Counted from the first letter of the stretch, positions 34,040 to 42,409 are shown. The stretch: DNA of 64,000 nucleotides from Intestinicryptomonas porci (GCF_033971905.1 NZ_JALBUT010000007.1:1-64000), one strand, 5' to 3'. The notes: generated by a model not told the origin, from the letters alone. Program-made: numbers and translations.

Positions 34040-35251
34040 TTATTTGTCCAAACCAAAGGCGGTGTGAAGGGCGCATGCCGCCTCGTCCGCCTTGTCCAAA
34101 TTGATTGCGACGCAAATTTTGATTTCGCTTGTCGTAATGAGCTGAACGTTGATGTTCTTTTGGGCGAGCGCGGAAAAGAAAGTCGCCGCAACGCCGCTGT
34201 TTGAACGCATTCCGATGCCCACAACGCTTACTTTTGCGATATCGCCCGTAAGCGAAACTTCCGCGCCCATCTTCGAGCATGTGTTTTGCAGGATTTTTTC
34301 AGCCTTTGACGCGTCGTCTTTTGCGACGGTAAAGGTGAGGTTTGCCATTCCCGCCCTGCCGATGTTCTGGACAATCATATCCACTCCGATGCCGCTTGCG
34401 CCTAAATCTTCAAAAATTTCAGCGACAGACCCCGGCTTGTCGGGAATGCCTGTGATTGTTACTTTTGTCTGGTTTTTATCAACCGCCACGCCGCTTACGA
34501 CGAGGCCTTCGAGTGTTGGTACTTCTGCCTTCACGATTGTTCCGCTGTTATTGTTAAAACTTGATCTGACTTCAAAAACGACATTGTATTTACGGGCAAA
34601 CTCGACAGAGCGCGCCTGCATTACCTTTGAGCCGCTCGAAGCCATTTCGAGAAGCTCGTCGTAATCCATGACTTCGATTTTTCTCGCAGACTTCACTATG
34701 CGGGGGTCCGCCGTGTAAATGCCGTCAACGTCCGTAAAAATCTGGCAGATGTCGGCTTTGAGCGCGCCCGCCAAAGCCATAGCTGAAAGGTCGCTTCCGC
34801 CGCGACCGAGAGTTGACACATGCCCGTCGGGGTCTATGCCCTGAAAACCCGCAACAATCACGACATTGCCGGATGCGAGCTGTTTTTTAATGTCGCCGCC
34901 CGTGACTTCTATTATGCGTGCGCGAGTATGGTTGAAGTCGGTAATAATGCCCGCCTGCGCTCCCGTTCTTGAAACCGCCTTGACGCCGAGGGAATGCAAA
35001 GCCATTGCGACAAGCGCGATGGTTTCCTGCTCCCCGACAGCCAAAAGCATGTCCATCTCGCGCTCGTTCGGCATTGAATTCAACGCTTTTGCGCGCTCTA
35101 TGAGCTGGTTTGTCACACCGCTTCGCGCGCTGACAACCACGACAACGTCGTTGCCCGCATCGACATTTTCTTTGATGCGCTGCGCAACGACCTTAATTCT
35201 TTCGACATCGCCAACAGACGTGCCGCCATATTTTTGCACTATCAGAGCCAT
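34040..35251 (-). CDS. lysC: Aspartate kinase
   Basis: From the ATG at 35251 the product is 403 residues. The catalytic domain starts ALIVQKYGGTSVGDVERIK, has VVVVSARSGVTNQLIE near 39 and GRGGSDLSAMALAGAL near 150. Two ACT domains follow (from about 250: TKVTITGIPDKPGSVAEIF, and VGIGMRSNSGVAATFFSAL), the usual lysine/threonine feedback region. It phosphorylates aspartate as the entry step to Lys, Met and Thr. An upstream frame to 35299 starts before the conserved N-terminus and is not used. Confidence 0.93.
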   Translation of the reverse strand: MALIVQKYGGTSVGDVERIKVVAQRIKENVDAGNDVVVVVSARSGVTNQLIERAKALNSMPNEREMDMLLAVGEQETIALVAMALHSLGVKAVSRTGAQAGIITDFNHTRARIIEVTGGDIKKQLASGNVVIVAGFQGIDPDGHVSTLGRGGSDLSAMALAGALKADICQIFTDVDGIYTADPRIVKSARKIEVMDYDELLEMASSGSKVMQARSVEFARKYNVVFEVRSSFNNNSGTIVKAEVPTLEGLVVSGVAVDKNQTKVTITGIPDKPGSVAEIFEDLGASGIGVDMIVQNIGRAGMANLTFTVAKDDASKAEKILQNTCSKMGAEVSLTGDIAKVSVVGIGMRSNSGVAATFFSALAQKNINVQLITTSEIKICVAINLDKADEAACALHTAFGLDK

Positions 35252-35357
35252 TCGGCAACCTTTCAGAAAAATTGGGATTTTTTGCACCTTGCAAAACATC
35301 CCTTTTTGAAAAATTTTTAGCGTTTAATAATGGATATAGTTTCCGTTCAGTCAAGTT

Positions 35358-35927
35358 TTAATCTTGACCGCGTTTTAGCATATTTTTTACCCTGCCGGCA
35401 TAAATGCGCGCAAGCCTCTCTTCTACATCGTTCGGATTGCCCGAAGAGCTTACGCAAATGCCCGAACGATTGTAATATTTAGAACGCTTATCCAAGAGCT
35501 CGCAAATCCTTTGCATTGGGTTTTCGACATTCAAAAGAGGCCTTGTTTTCGAAAGGCTTACGCGCTTAAAGATAACCTCTGGCTCCGCAAAAAGCACGAT
35601 GGAAACCCCCTTGCTTTTGACAAGCTCGGGCATTCCGTCCCTGCACACCAAGCCGCCGCCGCAGGATACGACGCACCCGGTCTTGGGATGCCCGTTTTCG
35701 ATGAAATCGCGCTCCATCTCCCTGAATTTTTCCTCCCCGAATTTGGCGAAAATATCCTTTATCGACATACCGCTCGATTTTTCAATTTCTTCGTCGCTGT
35801 CGATAAACCTAAGATTGAAGCGCGCGGCAAGCCTTTTGCCCATGGAGCTTTTGCCTGTCCCCATAAAGCCGACCAAATATAGGTTGGGCAACGAATTCCC
35901 CTTTAAGACTACTCTTCCATGCTTCAT
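35358..35927 (-). CDS. aroK: Shikimate kinase
   Basis: The 189-residue product has a P-loop GFMGTGKSS (20-28), the shikimate-binding FIDSDEEIEKSSG (about 41-53), FREMERDFI, GGGLVCRDG and the lid region KTRPLL. It makes shikimate 3-phosphate, the substrate of the AroA domain encoded at 18.5 kb. The shikimate pathway genes are thus scattered rather than clustered. It lies upstream of lysC on the same strand with about 100 bases between. Length is slightly above the usual 170-175 because of a basic C-terminal tail. Confidence 0.93.
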   Translation of the reverse strand: MKHGRVVLKGNSLPNLYLVGFMGTGKSSMGKRLAARFNLRFIDSDEEIEKSSGMSIKDIFAKFGEEKFREMERDFIENGHPKTGCVVSCGGGLVCRDGMPELVKSKGVSIVLFAEPEVIFKRVSLSKTRPLLNVENPMQRICELLDKRSKYYNRSGICVSSSGNPNDVEERLARIYAGRVKNMLKRGQD

Positions 35928-35982
35928 TGTTAAAACAAGCTAAGAAAAACAATTTTAATCGCAAGAACTTTTTGCGGCACGC

Positions 35983-36612
35983 CTATTTTTCAAATTTGGC
36001 TTTTCTTCCAAATATTTTGACGTCAAGCCATGCCTTGACCCACGCCAAAAGCTCGCGGGAGTTATTGCGCAAGCGGTACGAAAATTTTGCGTTTGGGTTT
36101 GCCGCGCAAGCCGCACTTCCCTGCATTGCGTTTGCTTCGCACAAAAAAAGCGCGCGCTTGCAATGCAATTTTTGCGAAACTACAAGCAGTTTTTCGCAAT
36201 TAAAAATATTTTTTGCACGCCTTACCGAATCGAGGGTGCGAAAGCCCGCATAGTCTGCAAAAATCGCGCTTTCGGGAACGCCGAGGGCGACAAGGTCGCA
36301 TTTCATTGTTTCAGGCTCGTTGTAATCTTCCCTCGAATTGTCGCCGCTTGCAATTATCTTTTTTACCTTGCCAAGCCTGTAAAGCTCCGCCGCAGTTTCA
36401 ATCCTGCTTTTGTAATACAAATTTTCGTCGCCGTTTTTTAAATACTTTATCGACCCCAAAAGCAAAGCCCATTCATATTCGGACGCATCCTTCGGGTTTT
36501 CGCAAACTTCGTAAGAGTCAATCAAAAGCCACACATAAGAAGAGAACACTCCGATTAAAACAAACGAAACGACAATTAAACGAATTGCATATCTAAAAAA
36601 TTTCTTCCCCAT
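35983..36612 (-). CDS. SanA/YdcF-like DUF218 membrane protein
   Basis: From the ATG at 36612 the product is 209 residues: one N-terminal membrane helix (about 9-33) then a DUF218 domain with LLLGSIKYLKNGDENLYYKSRIETAAELY and IIASGDNSREDYNEPETMKCDLVALGVPESAIFADYAGFRTLDSV. This matches SanA (vancomycin resistance protein) and its relatives more than ElyC. The family acts at the periplasmic side and affects envelope permeability, by a mechanism that is not established. A TTG at 36648 would add 12 residues and is less likely. Confidence 0.85.
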   Translation of the reverse strand: MGKKFFRYAIRLIVVSFVLIGVFSSYVWLLIDSYEVCENPKDASEYEWALLLGSIKYLKNGDENLYYKSRIETAAELYRLGKVKKIIASGDNSREDYNEPETMKCDLVALGVPESAIFADYAGFRTLDSVRRAKNIFNCEKLLVVSQKLHCKRALFLCEANAMQGSAACAANPNAKFSYRLRNNSRELLAWVKAWLDVKIFGRKAKFEK

Positions 36613-37072
36613 TCGATAAATAAATGTAAAAAATCCCGCCTTATGCAAAATATTTTTGATTTTTTACGCAGAATATTTTTTTACATGCGCCTAAACCATA
36701 TTTGCCAAAGCCTCGCAAATTTATAAATCTTCCCCTAAAAAGGTATTCTATAAGTATTTTTAGAAACCCTTTAAAATAAAGAGAAAAATTTTTTAAAATT
36801 TTGTTGACATCAGCAAAAAAATTTTAAACACTACCAAAATAATAATGATTAAAGCAATGAAATCAAAAACATCATCAATAACTCCTAAACCCTTCAAGAA
36901 AGAGATTGAAAGAAATATTTTTCTTCTCTCCACCGAAAAACGAATGTGTATCAACCGAATGTAAAAAACAAAAAAAGAAGCAAACAGACGGAGAAAAAAG
37001 CCTCCACTACATCTAAAAAACAATAAAACAAACTCAAGCAAACACATTCAATAAAACCAAAAGGAGAAAAAA
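36613..37072. promoter_or_regulatory. metY upstream region
   Basis: This AT-rich stretch holds a perfect -35 hexamer TTGACA at 36804-36809 but no strong -10 at a standard distance. A 39-codon plus-strand frame at 36845-36964 (peptide beginning MIKAMKSKTSS and ending MCINRM) lies in the leader. A strong SD (AAGGAG) precedes the metY ATG. I see no riboswitch or attenuator hairpin. The hydrophobic minus-strand frame at 36793-37047 looks like chance. Confidence 0.3.
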
Positions 37073-38359
37073 ATGAGCGAAAAAAATTATAGATACGAAA
37101 CATTGGCAATTCACGCGGGTCAAATTCCCGATCCCGCAACGCAGGCAAGAGCGGTTCCCGTTTACAGGACAACCGCATTTAACTTTAAGAGCGCAAAACA
37201 CGGCGCGGACCTATTTGCCTTGAAAGAATCTGGCAACATTTACGCAAGGCTGATGAACCCCACAAACGACGTTTTGGAAAAAAGGCTCGCGGCAATAGAA
37301 GGCGGAGCGGCAGCACTTTCGCTTTCATCAGGAACAGCCGCAATAGCATTCGCCATAACAAACATCTTAAAGCAAGGCGACGAACTTGTATCGGCAAACA
37401 ATCTTTACGGCGGCACTTACACGCAGTTTGCGTCGATTTTGCCTGCCTGGGGAATAACGACGAAATTTACAAAAGTCAACGACTTCGCCGCGGTGGAAGA
37501 AGCCATAAACGAAAAAACACGGGCAATATACGTCGAAACAATCGGCAATCCGAAGCTCGATTTTGCCGACATCGACGAATATTCAAAAATAGCCAAAAAG
37601 CACCACTTGCCGCTCATCGTTGACTCTACATTCACGCCCCCCGGAATTTTCAAGCCAATCGAACACGGGGCAAACATCGTAATCCATTCGCTTTCAAAGT
37701 GGATTGGCGGGCACGGAGCGGGCATCGGCGGCATAGTGATAGACGCGGGCAACTTCGATTGGACGGACAAAAAATTCGACTTGTACAACAAGCCCGACGG
37801 CGGATATCACGGTCTTAGATTTGCCCATGATTTGGGAGATTTAAATCCGCTCGCTTTCATTCTCCGTTTAAGGACGGTAGGACTTAGAAACGTGGGCCCC
37901 ACCCTCGCGCCCGATGCGGCGTGGATATTCCTGCAAGGACTGCAAAGCCTTCCCCTCAGAATAGAACGCCACAGCCAAAACGCGTTAAAAGTCGCGCAAT
38001 ATCTTGAAAGCCATCCGAAGGTCGCATGGGTTCGCTACCCGGGGCTTAAAAACGACCCGTCATATGAAATCGCGAACAAATATATAAAAGGCGGACTCTA
38101 CGGAGGAATGGTTGTTTTCGGGCTTAAAGGCGGCTACGATGCGGCGGTAAAAGTGGTTGACAACATTTCGCTTTTCAGCAACCTTGCAAATGTCGGCGAT
38201 TCCAAGAGCTTAATCCTGCATCCCGCAAGCACTTCCCACTCCCAGCTTTCAGACGAGGAACAGCTTTCGAGCGGACTTACAAAGGATCTCATAAGGCTTT
38301 CAATCGGCTTGGAAAATTCTGACGATATAATCGAAGCCCTTGACGAAGTTTTGATTTAA
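37073..38359 (+). CDS. metY: O-acetylhomoserine sulfhydrylase
   Basis: The 428-residue product is a Cys/Met-metabolism PLP enzyme with ETLAIHAGQIPDPATQARAVPVYRTTAF at the N-terminus, SSGTAAIAFAITNILK near 85, and the PLP lysine K209 in IHSLSKWIGGHG. Length and the long HGAGIGG loop fit O-acetylhomoserine sulfhydrylase, which makes homocysteine from O-acetylhomoserine and sulfide. cysK follows 21 bases downstream, pairing the two sulfide-fixing enzymes. The SD AAGGAG eight bases before the ATG is one of the clearest in the window. Confidence 0.92.
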   Translation: MSEKNYRYETLAIHAGQIPDPATQARAVPVYRTTAFNFKSAKHGADLFALKESGNIYARLMNPTNDVLEKRLAAIEGGAAALSLSSGTAAIAFAITNILKQGDELVSANNLYGGTYTQFASILPAWGITTKFTKVNDFAAVEEAINEKTRAIYVETIGNPKLDFADIDEYSKIAKKHHLPLIVDSTFTPPGIFKPIEHGANIVIHSLSKWIGGHGAGIGGIVIDAGNFDWTDKKFDLYNKPDGGYHGLRFAHDLGDLNPLAFILRLRTVGLRNVGPTLAPDAAWIFLQGLQSLPLRIERHSQNALKVAQYLESHPKVAWVRYPGLKNDPSYEIANKYIKGGLYGGMVVFGLKGGYDAAVKVVDNISLFSNLANVGDSKSLILHPASTSHSQLSDEEQLSSGLTKDLIRLSIGLENSDDIIEALDEVLI

Positions 38360-38380
38360 CAACAAAAATTACCAAATAAA

Positions 38381-39301
38381 ATGAAAATAGCAAACAACAT
38401 TCTCGAACTTGTCGGAAAAACTCCGCTTGTCCGAATAAACAAACTCAACAAAACCGACGCCGAAATTTTGGCGAAGCTCGAGTTTTTCAACCCGTCGGGC
38501 TCGGTAAAAGACAGAGCCGCCCTCGCAATGATTGAAGACGCCGAAAAGAAAGGCGTCTTGAAAGCGGGAGGGCTTATCATAGAGCCTACAAGCGGAAACA
38601 CGGGTATCGGGCTTGCGCTTGCGGCGGCGGTAAAAAACTACCGCCTAATCCTCACGATGCCCGACACGATGAGCGTCGAGCGCAGAAAGTTTCTGCTTAG
38701 CCTCGGCGCAGAGCTTGTGCTGACAGAAGGCGCAAAAGGCATGAAAGGCGCAATAGAAAAAGCCCTTCAACTAAAAGAAGAAAACCCAGGTTCTTTCATT
38801 CCACAGCAGTTTGAAAATCCCGCAAACACAGAAATCCACCGCCTGACAACCGCAAAGGAAATCTGGGAAGACACAGACGGATTGGTTGACATAGTCGTAG
38901 GCGGAGTCGGCACGGGCGGGACAATAAGCGGCATAGGCGAAGGCTTAAAGCCCCTCAAGCCATCCGTAAAAATTTACGCAGTCGAACCCGATACTTCTCC
39001 CGTCCTTTCGGGCGGCAAGGCGGGCGCACACAAAATCCAAGGCATAGGAGCAGGATTTGTCCCCAAGATTTACGATTCAAAAGTGGTTGACGGCGTAATC
39101 AGGGTAAAGGACGAAGACGCAGGCGACACTGCCCGAAAACTCGCAAAGCTCGAAGGCATACATACGGGAATTTCGGCGGGCGCGGCTGTATGGGCGGCAT
39201 TGGAACTTGCAAAAAAGCCCGAAAATGCGGGAAAGAAAATTGTCGCAATAATCCCCGATACGGGCACGCGCTATCTCTCAACTTGGCTTTATTCCGAATA
39301 A
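38381..39301 (+). CDS. cysK: Cysteine synthase
   Basis: The 306-residue product has LVGKTPLVRIN at 10-20, the PLP lysine K43 in NPSGSVKDRAA, EPTSGNTGIGLA near 66, and VGGVGTGGTISGIGEGLK near 175. It makes cysteine from O-acetylserine and sulfide. It ends with a typical GTRYLST motif and is followed by a good terminator, so metY-cysK form a two-gene unit. CysM-type use of thiosulfate is less likely from the length and motifs. Confidence 0.93.
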   Translation: MKIANNILELVGKTPLVRINKLNKTDAEILAKLEFFNPSGSVKDRAALAMIEDAEKKGVLKAGGLIIEPTSGNTGIGLALAAAVKNYRLILTMPDTMSVERRKFLLSLGAELVLTEGAKGMKGAIEKALQLKEENPGSFIPQQFENPANTEIHRLTTAKEIWEDTDGLVDIVVGGVGTGGTISGIGEGLKPLKPSVKIYAVEPDTSPVLSGGKAGAHKIQGIGAGFVPKIYDSKVVDGVIRVKDEDAGDTARKLAKLEGIHTGISAGAAVWAALELAKKPENAGKKIVAIIPDTGTRYLSTWLYSE

Positions 39302-39344
39302 AAACCTAAAAAAATTGCACACCCCACAAAAAAAAGAAAAAAGT

Positions 39345-39374
39345 GGCGCCGAAATTTTCGGCGTCATCTTTTTT
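39345..39374 (+). terminator. Terminator of metY-cysK
   Basis: A ten-pair stem (GGCGCCGAAA against TTTCGGCGTC, one G-U) is followed by a T-rich run, 43 bases after the cysK stop. Confidence 0.75.
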
Positions 39375-39795
39375 ATCGCACCATCGCTATTTTGCAACTT
39401 GTGAAACCCAACCTGCATTAGCCATACATAAATTTTTTGCGGAAAAATTCCAATAGAGCGCAGGACATTCGACAGACTTTCCATATCCGACGGCAACGCT
39501 GCCCTTACAAACGAAAAATCCCTCAACCAGCTAAACCGCGAATCGAGGGAAGTGAACAGATGAAATGATGGTTTATTTCTTATCAAGCCAATCCATTTTG
39601 TGAAAAGACTTATGAGAATCAAGGATTTTATCTACCAACCAATAAACAAAGAATACCACCCCAAAACAAATCACGTAGGAGATTATGGTAGATAGCAATG
39701 TAGGTTCAGTATCCATCTTTTTCTTTCTATAATTAAATTATCGCTCAAAAATTCGTAAAATCAATAAAAAGTGGTAAAAATTTCAGCTTTGTTTT
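39375..39795. other. Intergenic region holding one small ORF
   Basis: Apart from the small membrane-protein frame at 39573-39716 I see no supported gene. A 114-codon minus-strand frame (39278-39622) runs through the cysK terminator and has no protein-like pattern. Confidence 0.4.
39573..39716 (-). CDS. Small single-pass membrane protein, 47 aa
   Basis: This short frame starts MDTEPTLLSTIISY, has one clear membrane helix (about 9-30, rich in Ile, Val, Phe) and ends with a charged tail HKMDWLDKK before TAA. The alternation of a polar start, a helix and a basic-acidic tail looks like a genuine small protein. It is isolated between cysK and thiF, on the same strand as thiF. No family is recognised. 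Conservation in relatives would be needed to be sure. Confidence 0.45.
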   Translation of the reverse strand: MDTEPTLLSTIISYVICFGVVFFVYWLVDKILDSHKSFHKMDWLDKK

Positions 39796-40485
39796 TTAAA
39801 TTTTGAATTTAAGGAATTTGCCGCTTGAAAAATCAAAACTTTGAATTGTTCCAGGCTCAAATTTTTGCGCCCCGACCGCTACCCTAATAGCAGTTCCCGC
39901 GCCCCAAACTCCGCTTAAATGCGCGGCCGGTCCAAAAATAGGCAACCCCATTGAGCCTTCATACTTCGCATTTACATCTCCAACAATAAAACCGAAGGAA
40001 ATTCCGTTTCCAAGCATGTAAAGCTGACTTAAATAACCGCCCGCACTTGAAAGAATTTCGGGAACTGCGCATTTCAAACAGACTTCCGAAATCAATATGC
40101 GCGAACGGAAATTATCCGTTGCGTCAATGCATAAATCCGCTCCGCGAACAATCTCCTCTACCGAGGCTTCATCGTAAAAATACTTTTCCACAAATGTTGC
40201 GCTAATTTCTGAATTTATCTCGTTTAAACGCATTGCGGCAAGGCGAGCCTTACTCTTTGCAACCCCGCTTTCCGTATAAAGAGTCTGGCGGTGCAAGTTT
40301 GAAACCGACACAACATCGCCGTCGGCAACAACAATTTTTCCAACGCCCGCACCCGCCAAAAGCGGAAGAACCGCGCTGCCTACCCCTCCCGCGCCTATAA
40401 CTACTATTTTAGTATTCTTTAACTTTAAAACTGACTCTTCGCCAAATCCCGTAAGCCCGATTTGCCTTGCGTATCTATTCTGCAT
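39796..40485 (-). CDS. thiF: ThiF/MoeB-type adenylyltransferase
   Basis: From the ATG at 40485 (preceded by GGGAGG) the product is 229 residues. It is an E1-like enzyme: QNRYARQIGLTGFGEE, the ATP-binding GAGGVGSAVLPLLAGAGVGKIVVADGD (about 31-57), NLHRQTLY, and CIDATDNFRSR. The zinc-binding CxxC pairs of MoeB/ThiF are not obvious. It should adenylate the C-terminal glycine of the ThiS-like protein encoded just upstream. Other thiazole genes are absent here, so a role in another sulfur-carrier pathway remains possible. Confidence 0.82.
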   Translation of the reverse strand: MQNRYARQIGLTGFGEESVLKLKNTKIVVIGAGGVGSAVLPLLAGAGVGKIVVADGDVVSVSNLHRQTLYTESGVAKSKARLAAMRLNEINSEISATFVEKYFYDEASVEEIVRGADLCIDATDNFRSRILISEVCLKCAVPEILSSAGGYLSQLYMLGNGISFGFIVGDVNAKYEGSMGLPIFGPAAHLSGVWGAGTAIRVAVGAQKFEPGTIQSFDFSSGKFLKFKI

Positions 40486-40486
40486 T

Positions 40487-40705
40487 TCAACCTCCCGCAA
40501 CTATTGACATTACTTCCAAAACATCTCCATCTGAAAGTTTCAAGTCTTTAAAATCGGCGTATTTTTTTGCTGACAGATTTATTTCAACTACGCATCTTTC
40601 AGGGTTAAATCCGATTTCCCCCAAAAATCCGCCAACGGTTTTCCCGAAGCTCACGGTAAACATTTTTCCATTTACAAGAATATTTATATCTTTTTCTTCT
40701 CCCAT
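40487..40705 (-). CDS. thiS: ThiS-like sulfur carrier protein
   Basis: The 72-residue product has the ubiquitin-like ThiS/MoaD fold and ends in the required di-glycine (SIVAGG). The internal VVEINLSAKKYADFKDLKLSDGDVLEVM is the ThiS signature region. It carries sulfur as a thiocarboxylate for thiazole synthesis. Its stop codon lies one base before the thiF ATG, so the carrier and its activating enzyme are co-translated. Confidence 0.88.
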   Translation of the reverse strand: MGEEKDINILVNGKMFTVSFGKTVGGFLGEIGFNPERCVVEINLSAKKYADFKDLKLSDGDVLEVMSIVAGG

Positions 40706-40822
40706 AAAAAATCCTTTTTAAAATGAATTAAAAAAATATCCGAAAAACAAAAAATAATGTCAACCTTTTTAGTAGTTTTTTTGTTTGACAAAAGCAAAAA
40801 AGTTAAATTTTATCTTATAATT

Positions 40823-41161
40823 ATGAACCTTGAAAAAGTTTACGAAAAAATAGCAAACGGAGGAAAAATAACTCCTGAAGAAGCTCTCGACATCGCTCAA
40901 AACGCGCCAAAAAAAAGAACTTTATAAAACGGCAAACAAAATACGAATTCTGTTTTTGAAAAACAAAATCGAAACATGTTCCATAATGAACGCCCATAGC
41001 GGCAGATGCAGCGAAAACTGCAAATGGTGCGCCCAGTCAATCCACTACAAAACGGGGGTTAAAGAATACGGATATTCGACGGCGGAAGAGGCTCTTAAAA
41101 ATGCAAAATACGCCGCAGAAAGAAGAGTTCAGAGGTTTTCGCTTGTAACAAGCGGAAAAAC
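40823..41161 (+). pseudogene. bioB: Broken biotin synthase gene (frameshift and 3' truncation)
   Basis: Translation from the ATG at 40823 gives MNLEKVYEKIANGGKITPEE and runs to APKK, then stops because an eight-A tract at 40909-40916 shifts the frame. With one A fewer the frame continues as KELYKTANKIRILFLKNK into the radical-SAM region CSIMNAHSGRCSENCKWCAQS, the unmistakable BioB 4Fe-4S motif CxxxCxxC. Homology runs to FSLVTSGKT and stops at 41161, exactly where a 121-bp repeat begins. About two thirds of the enzyme is missing. The genome may have another bioB or may be a biotin auxotroph. Confidence 0.88.
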
Positions 41162-41282
41162 GTCCGAAACAGGTCAAACCGCGTAAAAATTTTCCAAGCC
41201 GTAAGAACTCCCATGTTTAAAGGCATTTAAGGCTTTTTAAGACTTTTTCAGCCTTCCCCAAACCTACTGTCCCTAATCAGTT
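41162..41282. repeat. 121-bp direct repeat, copy 1
   Basis: This stretch matches 47117-47237 without gaps and with about seven mismatches. It begins exactly at the truncation point of bioB; identity leaks about nine bases into bioB. It ends in CTGTCCCTAATCAGTT, where a hairpin array starts. I see no terminal inverted repeats or ORF in it. Confidence 0.85.
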
Positions 41283-41607
41283 GCGAAGCAAGCTTTTGTG
41301 GAGCATAAAATTGCGGAGCAATTTTCCCGCAGGGCGCAGGCTGCGCGGATTGGCGCAAGCCAACCAAGCAGATGCGTGCAATTAAGAATGAAGAAACGGG
41401 GGCGCTTCGCACCCTGGTCCCTCACTGGTGTTGCACTTTGTTTGATGAGCCAATAAAAGAAATTTTTAAATCTCTTTTACTCTTCGTTAAAAAATTCAAA
41501 AACCTATTTATCCGCTATGCAAACGAAGTCATGCGCTTGCGCGGACTTGGCGGCTTGCCCGCCCCAATTCTTCATTCTTAATTCTTCATTCTTCATTAAA
41601 AAAAGCT
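41283..41607. repeat. Hairpin array and inverted repeat, no gene
   Basis: Short palindromes follow one another at 41281-41420 (TTGCGAAGCAA, AAATTGCGGAGCAATTTT, CCCGCAGGGCGC, GGATTGGCGCAAGCCAACC, GGGCGCTTCGCACCC). The GGATTGG..CCAACC unit recurs inverted at 52414. A 15-bp inverted repeat (ATTAAGAATGAAGAA at 41381-41395 and its complement at 41568-41582) brackets the rest. No protein-like frame is seen. Confidence 0.6.
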
Positions 41608-41928
41608 TCACTTTGTATGCACCTCCGCGGGGCTTTTAGAGCAGTAGCCGTAGGCTGCCGAGCCGCAGTAAACGCACTTGCCCTCGCCATGTCCGTGCTT
41701 GTGGTTTTGGGAGGGGCTTTTAGAGCAGTAACCATAGGCGGAAGATCCGCAATAAACGCAGTGCTTTGAGTCGGCAATGTGCTCATGGTTTTTGTGCGGG
41801 CTTTTGGAGCAGTAGCCGTAAGCAGTCGAGCCGCAGTAAATGCACTTGTCTTTTTCGTTGGCGGCAAAAAGCGCGGCGGAAGTTAGCAAGACGGCTGAAA
41901 AAATAAATTTTTTAATGCAAGCTTTCAT
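41608..41928 (-). CDS. Secreted protein with three Cys/His repeats
   Basis: The 106-residue product has a signal peptide (IKKFIFSAVLLTSAALFAA) and then three near-identical units of about 25 residues: CIYCGSTAYGYCSKSP, CVYCGSSAYGYCSKSP and CVYCGSAAYGYCSKSP. Each unit is followed or preceded by a His-rich linker such as HKNHEH or NHKHGHGEG. Each unit has a CxxC pair plus a third Cys and nearby His, as in small zinc-ribbon-like motifs. Almost nothing else is encoded, so it is likely a periplasmic or outer-surface metal-binding protein. The motif occurs singly in other proteins; the triple secreted form is unusual. Confidence 0.75.
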   Translation of the reverse strand: MKACIKKFIFSAVLLTSAALFAANEKDKCIYCGSTAYGYCSKSPHKNHEHIADSKHCVYCGSSAYGYCSKSPSQNHKHGHGEGKCVYCGSAAYGYCSKSPAEVHTK

Positions 41929-42006
41929 GACAAGTTAATAGCTTTTTTTTATGGAAAGTTTCAAAAAAATTATAAAAAAGTTAAAACCCGCGCACGCGCG
42001 CAGACT

Positions 42007-42315
42007 TTAAGCTTTCGGCGGCGGCTGCGCATTTTCGGCGGAAGAATTTTCCGCTTTCCCAGAAGAATTTTGAGGCTCGATTTTTTTGAAGAGCGGCTCG
42101 ACAAATTCCGGCGCAAGTGCCCAAAAAAGTGCAAGGAACCAGCCGACGCCCAAAAACCATGATCCCAAAATATTCAGCAAAAAAATCAGCCATTTGTGCG
42201 GATTCCCCCTGATGAACGCGACGAGGGTAGGCAGCATGAAAATCAGAAATCCGATAATCGCGCCGCCCGCCAGCACAATGATTAAAATCGCAAAATACGC
42301 AGCTTCGCCGTCCAT
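42007..42315 (-). CDS. Superinfection-immunity-type membrane protein
   Basis: The 102-residue product has two membrane helices (about 8-33 and 42-70) with LIFMLPTLVAFIRGNPHKWLIFLLNILGSWFLGVGWFLALFWAL, matching the Imm_superinfect family (related to T4 Imm). A polar tail with Ser, Glu, Pro and Ala follows. T4 Imm blocks DNA entry by a second phage, but most bacterial members are uncharacterised. It sits among secreted and unknown small genes on the same strand. A phage-exclusion role here is only a hypothesis. Confidence 0.7.
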   Translation of the reverse strand: MDGEAAYFAILIIVLAGGAIIGFLIFMLPTLVAFIRGNPHKWLIFLLNILGSWFLGVGWFLALFWALAPEFVEPLFKKIEPQNSSGKAENSSAENAQPPPKA

Positions 42316-42409
42316 AAAATCGCTATTTTTCGAGTTTCGTTCCGGGTTGTTTAATAGAGTTTCCGATAAATTTTTTCATGCATTTTTCCTTTCGTTTGAT
42401 GTTGAGAAA

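Noticed and set aside
36793..37047. 84-codon hydrophobic minus-strand frame upstream of metY
   Set aside because: Phe/Leu/Ile-rich reading of A-rich leader DNA; overlaps the likely metY promoter and SD region.
39278..39622. 114-codon minus-strand frame after cysK
   Set aside because: It overlaps the cysK end and its terminator and has no recognisable domain.
41157..41167. Possible recombinase half-site AAAAACGTCCG at the bioB break
   Set aside because: It matches 11 bases of the 17-bp switch repeat, but the bases also encode the conserved SGKT of BioB and copy 2 of the 121-bp repeat lacks the match, so chance is likely.
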